Assembly (NCBI RefSeq): GCF_051106095.1
Contig: NC_135783.1
Location: 59,429,447 to 59,493,446 of the forward strand
Length of the DNA: 64,000 nucleotides
Origin: Pogona vitticeps
Lineage: Eukaryota; Chordata; Lepidosauria; Squamata; Agamidae
Direction of reading: 5' to 3'
In this document: positions 12,011 to 24,572 of the stretch, one piece after another
How positions within the stretch are numbered: position 1 is the first letter of the stretch
How the letters are laid out: each line of letters starts with the position of its first letter
Notes under the pieces: generated by a model
What the model was told of the DNA's origin: nothing
Seen by the model: the letters and a program-made list of their open reading frames with translations, nothing else
Databases searched by the model: none
Position numbers and translations under genes: made by a program

Positions 12011-12491
12011 AAAAAAAAAAACACCATGAAAATATATAACAGAAACAAATGAACAACATCATACATTAATTGCTGGACCCATTTGAAAATCTGCAAAAAC
12101 CACATGTACAACAAAAAATCTCAGTTAAAAGATATTGAAAGCAAATATATTTCAAAACTCCTTTTTAAAAGCCACAATACAGGGAAACAGTCATATATAT
12201 CTCTTGGCAAGGAACAGGAGTCAGGAGGACTGAGAAGGTAATGGGTGTCTCATGACAGAAAAAAGAGGGGAACCTCTTCCCACTAATTTTAAGGAGATGC
12301 ATCCTCCTGTCTTGACTATGGTAACCTTCTCCTTTACAGCAGTCAATTTGTGCATATAGACCAGCTTCCTTCTCCGATCCTAGTCTCTCATCAGCCACAG
12401 CACACATGTGAAAAGCAGAAAAATCAGGAAAACCTTTCTTTAAAAAATCCACACCAAAAGAATTTCACTGAAAAAAGGTAGAAAATATACT

Positions 12492-12565
12492 TGTGTGTGT
12501 GTGTGTGCGTGCGCGCGCACGCACGTGCGTGCGCATGCACGCACGCATGCACGCGCGCACACACA
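12492..12565 (+). repeat. Alternating purine-pyrimidine tract, 74 bp
   Basis: TG repeat passing through mixed CG/CA/TG steps to CA repeat, without a break in alternation. Strong Z-DNA candidate and roughly self-complementary. Confidence 0.95.
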
Positions 12566-12885
12566 ACTCCATGAATCCAATATACTATAATAGCCAGTGG
12601 CCCCAGTACCCTTGGACAAGCTAAAGATGTGTATCCACAGAAAATCCAGTATTTTCTGATTAAAATATTTTTGGGCCCCTTCTGCCTGAGACACAGTATC
12701 TAGGAATCTAATTCTGATAAAGGATGATCTAATTCTTCAGGAGTAGGACAGGAAAATTATATTCTAGTATAGAAAATCAACAACCATTATAATTTATAAC
12801 CCCTTCTTAATTTTAGGGGTCACGATGCTTGGAAGTTCTCAAAAGATAGTTTGGAAGCCAGCAGTTCTTCATTAATAGTAATTAC

Positions 12886-13145
12886 ATGCTGTCAAATCAG
12901 TTCCAAATTATGGCAATATTCTCATGGCTTCCAAACATGAAGTACCCAAACGTGATCTAGCAGTCCCTCCTTCTGGTGGTGCTCTTGTATTGCACAGTTT
13001 TGCCCTAGGCTGCTCAGGTGACAAGGCATATGGCTCTACCAGTCACATACACTGCAGGTGATCTCAGCTGGCAGCTCTCCCAGAAAGCATTGCCCGGATT
13101 CAAAGGCCATGCTCCACAACTAGACCCTCAAACTCACTGAGCTAT
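12886..13145 (+). mobile_element. SINE (CTGTCAAATCAGTTCC type)
   Basis: ATGCTGTCAAATCAGTTCCA, CTCCTTCTGGTGGTGCTCTT and a run of CTCAAACTCACTGAGCTAT. Diverged member of the same SINE family. Confidence 0.55.
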
Positions 13146-14469
13146 ATCTGCACTGTTACACATATGAAACAAATAAAAGCAGTAATGATGTGTCAAGAGA
13201 AAATTTTAATGCATGAAAGTAGGGTTGGCAAACCAAAGAGAAGGAGTAAGGCTCCCCTTTTTAGTCTAATATTTTGAGGGTGAAAAGGGGTTACTATTTT
13301 GCTCCTCACTTCTGTTTTTATTTCTAGCAGTTCAAAATGTTACATTTGACTACAGCTCCCATAATTCCACAGTCAGCATGACTGGTGGCCATACTGGTTA
13401 GAGAATCTGGGAAGCCATCATTCAAAGTAGTAATTTCGGCAAACCCTGCCTAATATAGCAAAATTGTGCAGGTTCCACTTGTGTGAAACAATTGTCATAG
13501 ATTTGTCAACACTGATTGCTGTCTTACATAGAAAGATTGCTCTACAGATAAGTTGGAAAAGGACATAGAAAAAGAAGGAGGAGGATCTACAGTAGTGGCC
13601 AGAATCCTGTTTGCTTCCATAATTACAGAAGGACAATGACATGAAGGGTTTTCCCTTAACAGTCTCCTCTTTGCTCCCTGATTAGAAAATAAATTGCACA
13701 ATGGGGGGAGGGGCTGCTGGAGAGTGAGAAAGTGGTGCACAGTTGCCTTTACACATCTGGAAAACATCAGCAGGATTCTGGTCCTGAGGCCACATATCCA
13801 GGCGATCATCAAACCACTGCAAATGTCACCCTAAAAACAAATGTGCTGCTGCTTCAGAAGAGAAACATACAGTACATGTATGTTATGAAATATTTGTGTG
13901 AAGCTTGTCTGTGTGCTGTCCTTTGACAAACCATCCTGATCACATTCAAATACAACAATCTGAAACACAATTTATTTAATAAATGATAAAAATGTGAAAA
14001 TACACAACCAGGAAAATGAAGCCTGGGTTCCCGCTGCAGTGATCTCGGTAGATATGAATGCATGTAGCTATAAATCTATGGATGCCATTACCACTGAGGC
14101 AGGGAACGAGGACAGCATGAGAGTATTCCTCCAGCGTGCCTATGTTTCTAGCCAGCTCACTGGTTTTGCAGAATGACTTCGTTGTGTGAATTCTTTTGCT
14201 ACACAAAAATGTAGCAAAATTCTTACCAAGCATATTCTGTTGGTGTAACTTTGCTCTAGTCAATATAAGCAATATAACCAAAGACCTGTCCGTACCCAGC
14301 ATTCCTCCAACAGTGGCTAAGTAGATGTCATGGGAAACCTACAGATAGGTCACAAGGGCATAGAAATTGACTTCTACTGCTGTTTCCTAGCAACTGATAT
14401 CCAGAGCTACAAGACCTTTAATCATACAGCTTTGATTGCTAGGAAACATTGATCACTTTATTTCTATGA

Positions 14470-14960
14470 ATTGGTCTAATCTTCTTTTAAATCTAAATTG
14501 CTGCTCACTATCATATGCCAAGTGTGGTCACACCATTGTTTTGTATAAAAGCTTTGCAGTACTGGCCACTGGGTTTTTAGGCCTCATTCAGAAGGATGCT
14601 TAGCATGGAATCTGCCCTTTCCTCAGCCTTTGCACACCAGTTGAGTGGTTTCATTTAAATGGTTGTTGTGGGTTTTTTCGGGCTCTTTGGCCGTGTTCTG
14701 AAGGTTGTTCTTCCTAATGTTTTACCAGTCTCTGTGGCCGGCATCTTCAGAGGACAGCATTCTGAACCATTAGATCCCGGCCGTGAAAGCCTTCGTGAAT
14801 ACATTCATTTAAATGAATTACCATGACCCTAAGACTCCTTTCCTGGCCAGTCACCAACAATTCAGACTCCATCAGTGAACATGCCAAGTTGGGATTGGTT
14901 TTGCCCCACAATACCAAAATCTTGGGGTGCTCTTGGGCTTTACTGAGAAGTTCCGTTGTC
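14470..14960 (-). mobile_element. CR1-class LINE fragment interrupted by a younger repeat
   Basis: Left part (14470-14649) has AGTGTGGTCACACCATTG and TTTTGTATAAAAGC; right part (14815-14960) has CTCCTTTCCTGGCCAGTCAC and CCATCAGTGAACATGCC. This is the same LINE type as 11020-12010. The two parts are separated by the insertion at 14661-14803. Confidence 0.65.
14661..14803 (+). mobile_element. Short dispersed retroelement unit with 11-bp target duplication
   Basis: Begins GGTTGTTGTGGGTTTTTTCG, contains CCAGTCTCTGTGGCCGGCAT and ends GATCCCGGCCGTGAAAGCC. TTCATTTAAAT precedes it (14650-14660) and follows it (14804-14814), an 11-bp target duplication. The family is very common in squamates; I suspect a Penelope-like origin but cannot confirm it. 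Confidence 0.75.
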
Positions 14961-16967
14961 ACTTGTCTTCTGCTTTAATGCCAGTTTCGCAGCCAATTGT
15001 ATTATTGCAGTATTGGGTTTTTCGCTTGTATGTTTGTTTTCCCTTTCTATAATTCATATTCCTGATCATTTTTTAAAAATGCTACCAATGCTGAACATGA
15101 TACAAAGGATTTGTTGTGATGTCACTCCCTTCTGAGGGCAAACAGTGACTCCTTGCTCCATCCAGGAATCACTCCCAAATCACGGAGATGCAGCCAACTG
15201 CTCAGGTTCGGACAGTTGTCCAAAGTCAGTGTACATGCTGAACAGCTTGCCGCGTTTCAAGGTAATCTCTCAATTTATGACTAGCGGTGCTTTTGAAATG
15301 CTAAAAAAATGTTCATGATAATTACTCCCAACACTTCCAGCTCAGTCTTTTTTAGAATCAAAGTATACCTCCATCCTTTGACTTACCCAAATGATGGGTG
15401 CAGCTGAAAAACTGTAAATTAATACAAATACAAAAATACAAATAATTTGTATAAATTAATTACAATTAATTGTTAATAAAAGAGAAAAATAATGGTCATT
15501 TAACAAGGGCAGTACTCCTCCATAGAGCTGGAACTGAGGCATATTTTATACTTTAAAACCTCTAGTGTTTTGCCAGTAGAAGAAAAGTCAGGCATTAGAT
15601 GGAACCACCAGCATGGGTGCTATAGAGGCAGTTGATTAGGAAGAGAAGCAGGGAAAAATTTGTGATGGGAACTATATTTAAAAAGAAGGCAGAAAAAAAT
15701 GGGGGTGTAAAGCATCTGGCACTGAATTCTAAGTGAACAGCAAAGAAAACAGAATCATTAGCTGGAATCAGAGCAGAAATGAAATGGAAAATGACAGCAA
15801 AATAAAAGCCAATTGACAAACTGGAGACTAATTATATAGCACTTAACATCATTTTGGATGCCAAGCTAAATACTAGGCACTAGAACAGAGTGGGCAAGCT
15901 TTGGGTGTCAGGAAAGAAAGAAAAAGAAAATGGTCAGCAAATAACTGGTATACATGAGAGAAGATATGGATTAGGGCAGAAAGTATGTGTGAGTCCAGAT
16001 ATTGCTAGAATGCAACCTCTCGGAGCCATTTATAGCACAAGCCATGGTTTACTCCAACAACATCTGAAAGGCCACATTTTGCCCACACTGGCTGTAGATA
16101 TTTAAGTTTAGGACAGCCATAAAATGGAAAGAGCTGATGATGACATTCTGACTAATAAATATATTGCTGACCTTTCACTAAGATCAAGTAGCAGCGAATA
16201 ATCTATTAATGTGCTTGATATGGTTAGAATAAACTGGAAAGATCTTAGTTTTCCTGTGCAGCTGTCTGTCAAGTGGCAATCAAAAATGACACCAGCAGCT
16301 TCTCCATCAGAATGCCCAAGGCTATGTTATGCTTTCCTAGTTCGGAAGATTAGGTGAAGGGAAATTTCCCAAAATCCTCCATCAAATATTCTGAAGAACC
16401 AACAGTCTGTCATTCTGCTGCAGGGCATATTATTCATATTGCCTCTGATACTATCAGTCTTTGTGGGACAAGCAAGGAATTGGGGTACATCTAACAACAG
16501 AGCACAGATGGCTGGGCTCAAGATGATGGTTGATTGAGATTCACAACATAAGGACTATTCCAGGTTTGGGGTAACTAAAAGGACACGCATCATTGCATTA
16601 CCAAGCACAAGTAATTGTTAGGTATTCTAACTAGGCAGGGTTAAGGGTCATCCCAAACCTCTAGCAGTCCACGGTCTAAGCATGGGGGTGTCTCATCCTG
16701 CCTTTTCAGGGTACATGGAAGTTGACAAAGTTAATTTTTGGACTACACCTTTCAGTGTGGCCAGGACAATGGAGGATTCTGTGAGCTGTAGTAACTTTGC
16801 CATGTTATATCTCCAGACAGTACTCCCAATGTCTTCTTCTGAGGAAGGTACCCTGAGAGCACTGTTATTTAGAAAGGTCACAGAAAAAAGGATTATAGCT
16901 GCAGAATCTCTGAACCAGCTGGTCTTGCCTTGGAGTGCCAGGAAGATAACAATGGTTACCAACCTTT
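14961..16967. other. Unassigned intergenic sequence
   Basis: No recognised gene or repeat; overlapping 89-102 codon frames on both strands near 16680-16990 look like chance. Confidence 0.6.
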
Positions 16968-17055
16968 GGCCCCAGATATTCTTGGACTAAAACACTTGGG
17001 CCCCTCAGAAGCACCTTCGTTATGCCTCTGAGGGGCCCAACAGTTGGTAGTGGAA
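16968..17055. repeat. Repeat fragment with a perfect 14-bp hairpin
   Basis: The left side reads CCAACCTTTGGCCCCAGATA with TTCTTGGACTAAAAC, a piece of the palindromic family. Next to it TTGGGCCCCTCAGA (16996-17009) and TCTGAGGGGCCCAA (17027-17040) are exact inverted repeats around a 17-nt loop. Confidence 0.6.
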
Positions 17056-18144
17056 CTAGATGCAGGCAGGCAGCTGGGTCGTGCTGAAGATGGATGGTGA
17101 CAGGGTACATGATCTGCCACTTCTCCTGATCAGTTGCCAAGGTAAATCTCAGGCTGTGCCATGAGAGCCAGTTCTGTAGCTGTTTCACATTAGTGGCAGA
17201 CTCTGGAAGCAACTAGCTACAATTAGTAAGTTGCTTGTAAATTATTCATGTTTTACTGAAGCATATGAAAGTTATGCTATGATTGTTACACAGCAAGGGA
17301 GACCTTTGCCCTTTTTGCAATATAACTGTTTTAGTTTATTTTATAGTACAACTTGCAGTGCAAAACTCTCTTTATATGTTACCTTTCTCTCAGTGTCGTG
17401 CCACAAAGAAACTTACAATGTGGTTTAGAAACAGTATCACGAAGAAATATAATAAAAAGTCTGCTAAATGGGCCACTTACACCCGTTTAAGTTCTCTGTC
17501 AATCATGTATTTCGATAGAAATTCCTCCAGCATGCAGACCATGCTTCGCTTCTCCCATTTTACAGTGTTTCTTTCCTTGATTTCCCTGACCTTTTTATCC
17601 CTCCTCAAACTTCTGGTCCACTTTTGTACCTCTTTGTTCTGCAGTAGATTTCGTATCTTACCATGGTTTCTTTTACAATCTGAGGCTTGTTTTTTTTTTC
17701 TGTTTTTTTCCAAAAACAACCCTAGTTTATACCCTGTCCACCCACAGAAAGGAGCATTTAGCATGACTGCGCTTCCTCAATGGGGGAAATCAGGGAAGCA
17801 AAGGAATTGACTATCAGAGGAAAAAAGGATGACCAACAACTGCAAAATACACACACAGAGAGAGCAAGCACCTTGAAAGTGAAGAGGATCCTAGGATCTA
17901 CTGCCACACTTCTCACTACTGCAGTTAACAGGGAAGATGGAACTGGCACTGACCTTCCCTTGGTATTAGACACTTTTGATTCCCCAACAAGCAGAGGTCA
18001 ATCCTGATGTATTCCACAACTTCCAATAACAAAGTGGAAGGGGCGGGGACAGGACAAGATGATGCAAAAGCTTTTGTATAGTAGAGCCCAGAGTAACAAT
18101 TATTTAATTATGTTTGAAAACGCAATCAAAACACTTTAAAAGCA
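17056..18144. other. Unassigned intergenic sequence
   Basis: A 175-codon plus-strand frame (17283-17810), rich in Phe, Leu and Ser, shows no domain. Nothing else is seen. Confidence 0.55.
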
Positions 18145-18689
18145 GCTCAAATAAGGCAAGGAAGCTTCAGTGGATCCAAGGTGCAGCTGCCAGACTGATT
18201 ACAGATACTAGCAGATAGGAACACACATATCCCTACCTTCATTGGCTCCCTGTTAGTTTCCATGCTCAATTTAACCTGTAAAGTCCTTAATGATTTAGAA
18301 ACTCGCTATCTGATGGAATGTCTCTCCCACAAAATAAAGGTCCCACATGCTCCTTGCATAGTGGCACAGAAGGTGGTCAAAAGAGCTAACAGGAACTGTG
18401 CTTTCTCAGTCATGGCTCCTTCCTTCTCCGTTTTTAGGAAGTTAATTAAAATAGAATTACATAAAGTCACCTGTTACCAGTTGTATAACTAACTATTGAC
18501 ATGAGATGTTCGAATTTGTTTTAAATTTGTTTAATTCTATTTAAATGCAGATTTTATCGTTTTAGCTAGTGACAGGATTTTATTGTGTTTATTATATATT
18601 GCGGCTTAGTGCTGTATGATTTGTAATTATGCCTTGATAGGTTGTGAACCACCCAGAGAGTGTTCACATGAACGGGACAGGATGGATGA

Positions 18690-18690
<1 letters not shown>
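18145..18690 (+). mobile_element. CR1/L2-superfamily LINE 3' end
   Basis: Contains GGTGCAGCTGCCAGACTGAT, CATTGGCTCCCTGTTAGTTT, TTTCTCAGTCATGGCTCCTT and the tail GGTTGTGAACCACCCAGAGA, the familiar squamate L2-like 3' end. It runs directly into the GACA/GATA array, which its tail probably seeded. Confidence 0.75.
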
Positions 18691-19724
<1,034 letters not shown>

Positions 19725-19740
<16 letters not shown>

Positions 19741-19812
19741 AAGGGACCTTATGGATCATCAAGTCCAGCCCTTGTCACCAATTCCTCTTGGACAACAAAG
19801 CATACAACATAC
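19725..19812. repeat. Dispersed repeat end (AGCTGGAAGGGACCTTATGG type)
   Basis: CAGAGCTGGAAGGGACCTTA then GGATCATCAAGTCCAGCCC, a block shared by CR1 tails and some SINEs. Confidence 0.45.
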
Positions 19813-20039
19813 AGCAAGGATCAAAGGCTAGGGTAATTGATTAAAAAGACATAAACAAGACATCGAATAATGCTATATTTGCAAATTCATTATCACATTT
19901 TTACAATTATGTGTATTTATTTATTTACAGAAATGCTCAAAAACATTACTGGAACAAGCAAAAATTCCCCAAGACCAACAACAACAAAAAAAACTTTGTC
20001 ATCTTGTGGCAAGTATGGGTTTGTTTTTTGTTTTTTTGG

Positions 20040-20232
20040 TCAGGTGTTGTCAAGTCAGAACTTACTTACCCTGGCCCAAAGAAGGCTTTCAAGGCATGTG
20101 CAACATTTAAGGAGTGGTTTTACCTGTTCTGCACCCCTGGTGAGTATCCTTGGCTGAGTGGGATTTTGAACCGAGGCCTCCTGACTCTGAGTCCGTCACT
20201 CTATCCACTACTCTGCACTGGGTATCCCAAGG
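20040..20232 (+). mobile_element. SINE (GTTGTCAAGTCAGAAC type)
   Basis: TGTTGTCAAGTCAGAACTTA, CCTTGGCTGAGTGGGATTTT and GTCCGTCACTCTATCCACTA. A copy of the same SINE family with an intact right end. Confidence 0.6.
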
Positions 20233-20269
20233 ATTGGGGGGGCGGGGGATGTTTTTTTCATTTGCTATA

Positions 20270-20782
20270 CAGTGGGGTCTTGACTTAAGAACACCTTGAG
20301 TTAAGAACATTTTGACTTAAGAACCACTCTCATAGGAAAATATTGACTTGACTTACATACTTAGATTTGAGTTAAGAATTAAAAAAACCCACGTGGGAGG
20401 CAGGGAAAGTGCATAATTTGAACTTTCAGTTAACTGTTGGCCAGTGAAAAGGGTGCCTGTGTGCTTCCTCACGCCTCCCAGCGTTTAGACAGTGGATTGG
20501 GAGACAGTCTTCGGACTGCCTGGTACTGTACTGCCTGGACTGTATTTTCCCTGCCTTCCCTGAACCTTTCTTGACCTAAGAAAAAAAAGAAACAAAATAT
20601 CCCCCTCTAGTGGTCGTAGGCAGAATAGCATTTTCCCATTAGTTTCTATGGATGGAAAAGAGCAGATACGGATCAAATGGTTTTCAATGCATTCCTATGG
20701 GAAATGCAGATTGACTTGAGAACATTTTGACTTGAGAACCGCCTTCCAATACGGATTAAGTTCTCAAGTCAAGACCCCACTG
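20270..20782. mobile_element. Tigger/pogo-like MITE 3 (CAGTGGGGTCTTGACTT type)
   Basis: Ends CAGTGGGGTCTTGACTTAAG and, inverted at the right, CAGTGGGGTCTTGACTTGAG. TA flanks at 20268-20269 and 20783-20784. Inner repeats of the AACATTTTGACTT motif also occur at both ends. Same superfamily signature as MITEs 1 and 2 but a different subfamily: no AAAATGGC cluster and lower GC. No transposase. Confidence 0.85.
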
Positions 20783-21495
20783 TACATGGACAAACCAAGT
20801 CAAGGTGAAAATATTTTAAATAAATAAATAAATAAATCCCCAGAGTATGTCTGTGTTACACAACAGTACTTGTTTTATACCAGAAAGACAGGAGCCATGA
20901 ACTGTAAAAACATTCATGAGAACCAAAAAATGGCCAGAGATAAGGATATTGTGTGCTTTCTTCCAAACCATTAAAATAAAATTCAGTCTGAATGCCTAAT
21001 AAAAATGGTCAGGCTAGAATAGGCTCTGCAATAGAAAAAAAGATTGCCACTGGGCAGCAGATTGTGAGCAGTGGGCATCAATTGCCTGCCTAGTTACTTC
21101 CTCTGTGTCCTTTTATGCTGTGCTATATGGAACATTACATTGAAAACCCTATTAGGGTCACTGTAAGTTGATGTACACCCACATGAAATATCAATCCAGG
21201 CAACAGTGGTGGTTACTCAAGATTTACACAGGTATTTGTTCAAACCACTCTTTATAAAGGCTTGCTGCTTTTGAAGCTTGAGAGAGTAGGGGTGATACTA
21301 GGATAGTATTAGTACTTTTCCTCTATGGCAACTCCTCTCAAAAAAAAAAAATCTTTGTTTCGTTTTGTTTAAGGAGGTTTTTCCAGTTTTATCTGTTTTC
21401 CATAAAAAGACCATGGTAACAAATTCTCACAAGATAACACTACAGGCACTTGCGTTGTGCCCTGTTATTGCCCTTTCCCAACACACCCTTGTTTG

Positions 21496-21496
<1 letters not shown>

Positions 21497-21560
<64 letters not shown>

Positions 21561-21583
21561 TGCGTGCGTGCGTGCGTGCGTGC

Positions 21584-21625
<42 letters not shown>
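21497..21625 (+). repeat. Alternating purine-pyrimidine tract (CA)n(CGTG)n(TG)n, 129 bp
   Basis: CA repeat, then GTGCGTGC units, then TG repeat, unbroken alternation throughout. The CA and TG halves are complementary, so a hairpin or Z-DNA could form. Confidence 0.97.
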
Positions 21626-22362
21626 CTTTTTTTTTTAATCCAGTTACCAGAGGCTTCCTGCTTCTCCTGACAATCAGTCTCCTAGGAGGTCTAAGGTCCA
21701 CTACCATAAATGGACTCTTCAACCTCTAAACCTCAGGGGAGTTGTGACTTTTTGCTCCCTCATAACTTTCATGAGTGGAGAATCGGAGGCCCTGAGGTAC
21801 ACAGCTGGGTTCAGCTACAATGTTTTTCTCCTGGTGGGGAGTATCTCCTGAGAGCAGCAGCCTCCTGTTTCAGTTCTAAGGGAAACTGACAGCTCTTGTT
21901 TCATCTCGCACAGATAATGTGCTGAGGTGCATATTGAGCAAGCCTGAAATATATACTTCTTCTTTTTTTTTTTAAACTACAGCTCCCTGGCCAGCATGAC
22001 CATACTAGCTGGGAACTGGAGTGCAAAAAAGTAACTTTTTCCAAGTTCTAATTTGAGGCAGGGCCCAGGGTCTTTACACAGGGCTCATTTCTCCCACTTC
22101 ACCACTCTTGAAGACTATATTCACCCTCATGTTTCCCCAAATTGTAATGATATATCACCTCACATCTACCTGAACTAGATCTGATGTTAATTGCTGGAAT
22201 GCTACTATGGGGAAAGGGGTGAGATTTTTATTGAGATCCCAGTGGGGGAAGACAGAGACCTTCCATTTTAGTTTTGCTTACTTTTCCATCCTCGTGTGGC
22301 TGCTGTTTTATTAGTTCATTAGAGTGCTATAATTGTCATCCTATCTAAATAGGTGGGTCCTC

Positions 22363-22418
22363 CTTAGCCATTCTATTGCTAGATATCTCTATAGATATCC
22401 AGCAATAGAATGGCTAAG
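22363..22418. repeat. Near-perfect spacerless 56-bp palindrome
   Basis: Arms of 28 bp, 26 pairs matching, no spacer: CTTAGCCATTCTATTGCT at the left and AGCAATAGAATGGCTAAG at the right, centred at 22390/22391. Belongs to no repeat family I recognise. Confidence 0.95.
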
Positions 22419-22734
22419 AGTGTGTCTGATTCATATTGTTTGATTACAGTATTCATTAGTAGAGAGAGGGAGAGGAGATGCTAGTATCTCTGATCCCAAG
22501 CTTCCTGTGAAATGTTCAAAACAGGAATTAATGTCTCTCTGTTTTGTGGTGAGATGTACAATTTCACCAGATGCAGCGCTCCAGGCCTAGTTTAGACCTA
22601 TAGCAAGTTGTACAAATGCCAATTTTTGGCTATGTAAAAAGCAACTGCAGGGTCAGCCTGCAAGGTCTATGGGTTGTAGAGGATGTGAAAGGGGAATTTA
22701 ACTCTACCTCTTGTACAAGCTTCCTTATATTTAT

Positions 22735-22800
22735 TATTTCATTTTATTTTATTTTTATTATTGCCGCCTTTCTCCCCATAGGGAGAATGATACAACAATC
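22735..22800. repeat. Dispersed repeat tail (GCCGCCTTTCTCCCC type)
   Basis: TTATTATTGCCGCCTTTCTC with CCCATAGGGAGAATG, a common squamate repeat end; a related tail lies at 41010-41060 in the KCNK1 3' region. Confidence 0.5.
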
Positions 22801-23508
22801 ACTGTTTTAAAAATAACATAAAAACAGTTTTTTTTTTTAAAAAAACAATTAAACATTTATCAATGTTTAATGCTTGTTTGCTTAATCTGGAGATATTTGG
22901 ATAAGGAACAGGCAGAAAACCACTTCAAATAATGGTAAAAACCGGTAGGTGAAGAAACCAAGTCAATGTATTTAAGCAGTAAAAGGCAAACCAAAGACAA
23001 CAGCCACTCCCATCAGCAGCAACTCTGCTATGAGTGAGTGGGTAGCAAATGGTTCCATGGAGCAAGTGGTTGTTGTTTGAGTCCCAGAAGGTTCTCTGCT
23101 TTCCTCAAAGTTTGGATAATAGGGGCAGCCAAGTTATCCCATCACCTGAGCTAGGATGCAAAACGCTGCGCCTGTCGTGTGGGGGCCACCCCATACCCAT
23201 CACAATAGATACACAAGGAGCGGGCCTTCTCCCTCTGCACCTGCACCTGCCTGTCAGCTGAGCAGGGAGCGCATATGCAGAAGCAGTGGACTTGGCCATC
23301 ACAAACTACCAGTTTTTAGCTTCCTGTCCATCTCTATTTTAGACATATGTTTCAGATTCTGCACCAGTGTTGTGTTCTTCCTGAAGCTGCCAATTGGCAA
23401 GAAAAAGCAGCAAAGGCCTGGCTTAGTCAAAGGACTGGAACAATAGTTTGATGTGTAGAAATCAGCCAGTGAATTTTTTCATGGCTTAAAATCGAACACT
23501 GTCACCTG

Positions 23509-23572
23509 TTCACTTGTGCAGGCATCAAACCAAAGTTACGTTCACTTGTGCAGGGATCAAACCAAAGTTACA
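23509..23572 (+). repeat. 32-bp tandem duplication
   Basis: Two units beginning TTCACTTGTGCAGG(C/G)ATC and ending AAAGTTAC, with two base differences. Confidence 0.95.
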
Positions 23573-24447
23573 CGGAAAGCGGCAGGGACTATGTTTCAAA
23601 AGCTGTCAGTGTTACGCCACATGCTCACTTTTGCCCTCAGTCAACAGGAACAAATGAACAGGGAAAGTTAGCTGCTGCTGCTGCAAAGTGAGTTTTCTCA
23701 GGTTAAAAAGCCAACCCCTAACTATGTGCCAGCTGTAATTTCAGCTACACCCATGCCAGGCTGCTTGCTGTCTAGCAGGGAGATAACGTCAGGCTGCCAT
23801 CAGCTTTACCAGCCAACAGAACTAAATCCAGAGAACTTATTGTAGTGGTAAATATGAAAACCCAACTGCTCATCACAATAGTCCACACTTCCAAGAAAGT
23901 CCAAGCATGCAGGCAATGGGAACAGTCCATATCAACACATGGGAAACAGGGTGGGTGGGTCTTGTTATGTGTTTTTAAAGTTAATGTCTTTTAACTGTCC
24001 ATTTAAGAACAAATCAAAGTCAATTATTTTACATCACAACAGGGATGTTTTGCAACAAAATACTGTTGCATATACATCTGTTTTCCCACTAGTGTGAGGA
24101 TTGCAGCTAAGATCAGAGGGTAAAGGGAAACCTGAGAGTATAGCCAATGGTTTCATGGTCCCTGCTAATGAAAAAACTCTTAGGGTTTTGGCTCTATGAG
24201 TCCTGGCCCCACTACTTTACTGGATTCAACATGAGACTGTAGATACAGTATTGGCTTGTGCCTGGCTACAACGGGACTTAGTGAGAGAGAGAAAAAAAAA
24301 CTAAAATTACACTCCAAGCCAGCAGCAAGTGAAGCAAACCTGCTATTTAGAGCCAGTGATGAGCATGAAGTGCAGTGAGAAAGGCGCCAGCATAGGTTTA
24401 TGTGCATTAGGATTTTGACTGTGGTAGAAAGAAAGACTATATCATTA

Positions 24448-24499
24448 GATCCAGTGGTGGGATTCAAATAAATTAACAACCGGTTCTATGTCCTAATGA
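24448..24499. repeat. End fragment of the CCAGTGGTGGGATTCA repeat
   Basis: CCAGTGGTGGGATTCAAATA then ACAACCGGTTCTATG, one end of a common squamate element, truncated by an AAAT microsatellite. Confidence 0.55.
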
Positions 24500-24570
<71 letters not shown>

Positions 24571-24572
24571 AT
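24500..24572 (+). repeat. (AAAT)n microsatellite
   Basis: About 18 uninterrupted units. A shorter run of the same unit is at about 20815-20837. Confidence 0.97.

Larger units (their letters stand above)
21626..24447. other. Unassigned intergenic sequence
   Basis: Contains the palindrome at 22363, the repeat tail at 22735 and the tandem at 23509. The rest is unassigned. Confidence 0.55.

Noticed and set aside
16996-17040. Bacterial-style terminator hairpin
   Set aside because: This is vertebrate DNA; the hairpin adjoins a dispersed palindromic repeat and lacks a transcript context.
21365-21729. HTHT and CVCV frames
   Set aside because: Alternating CA/TG tract read as protein.
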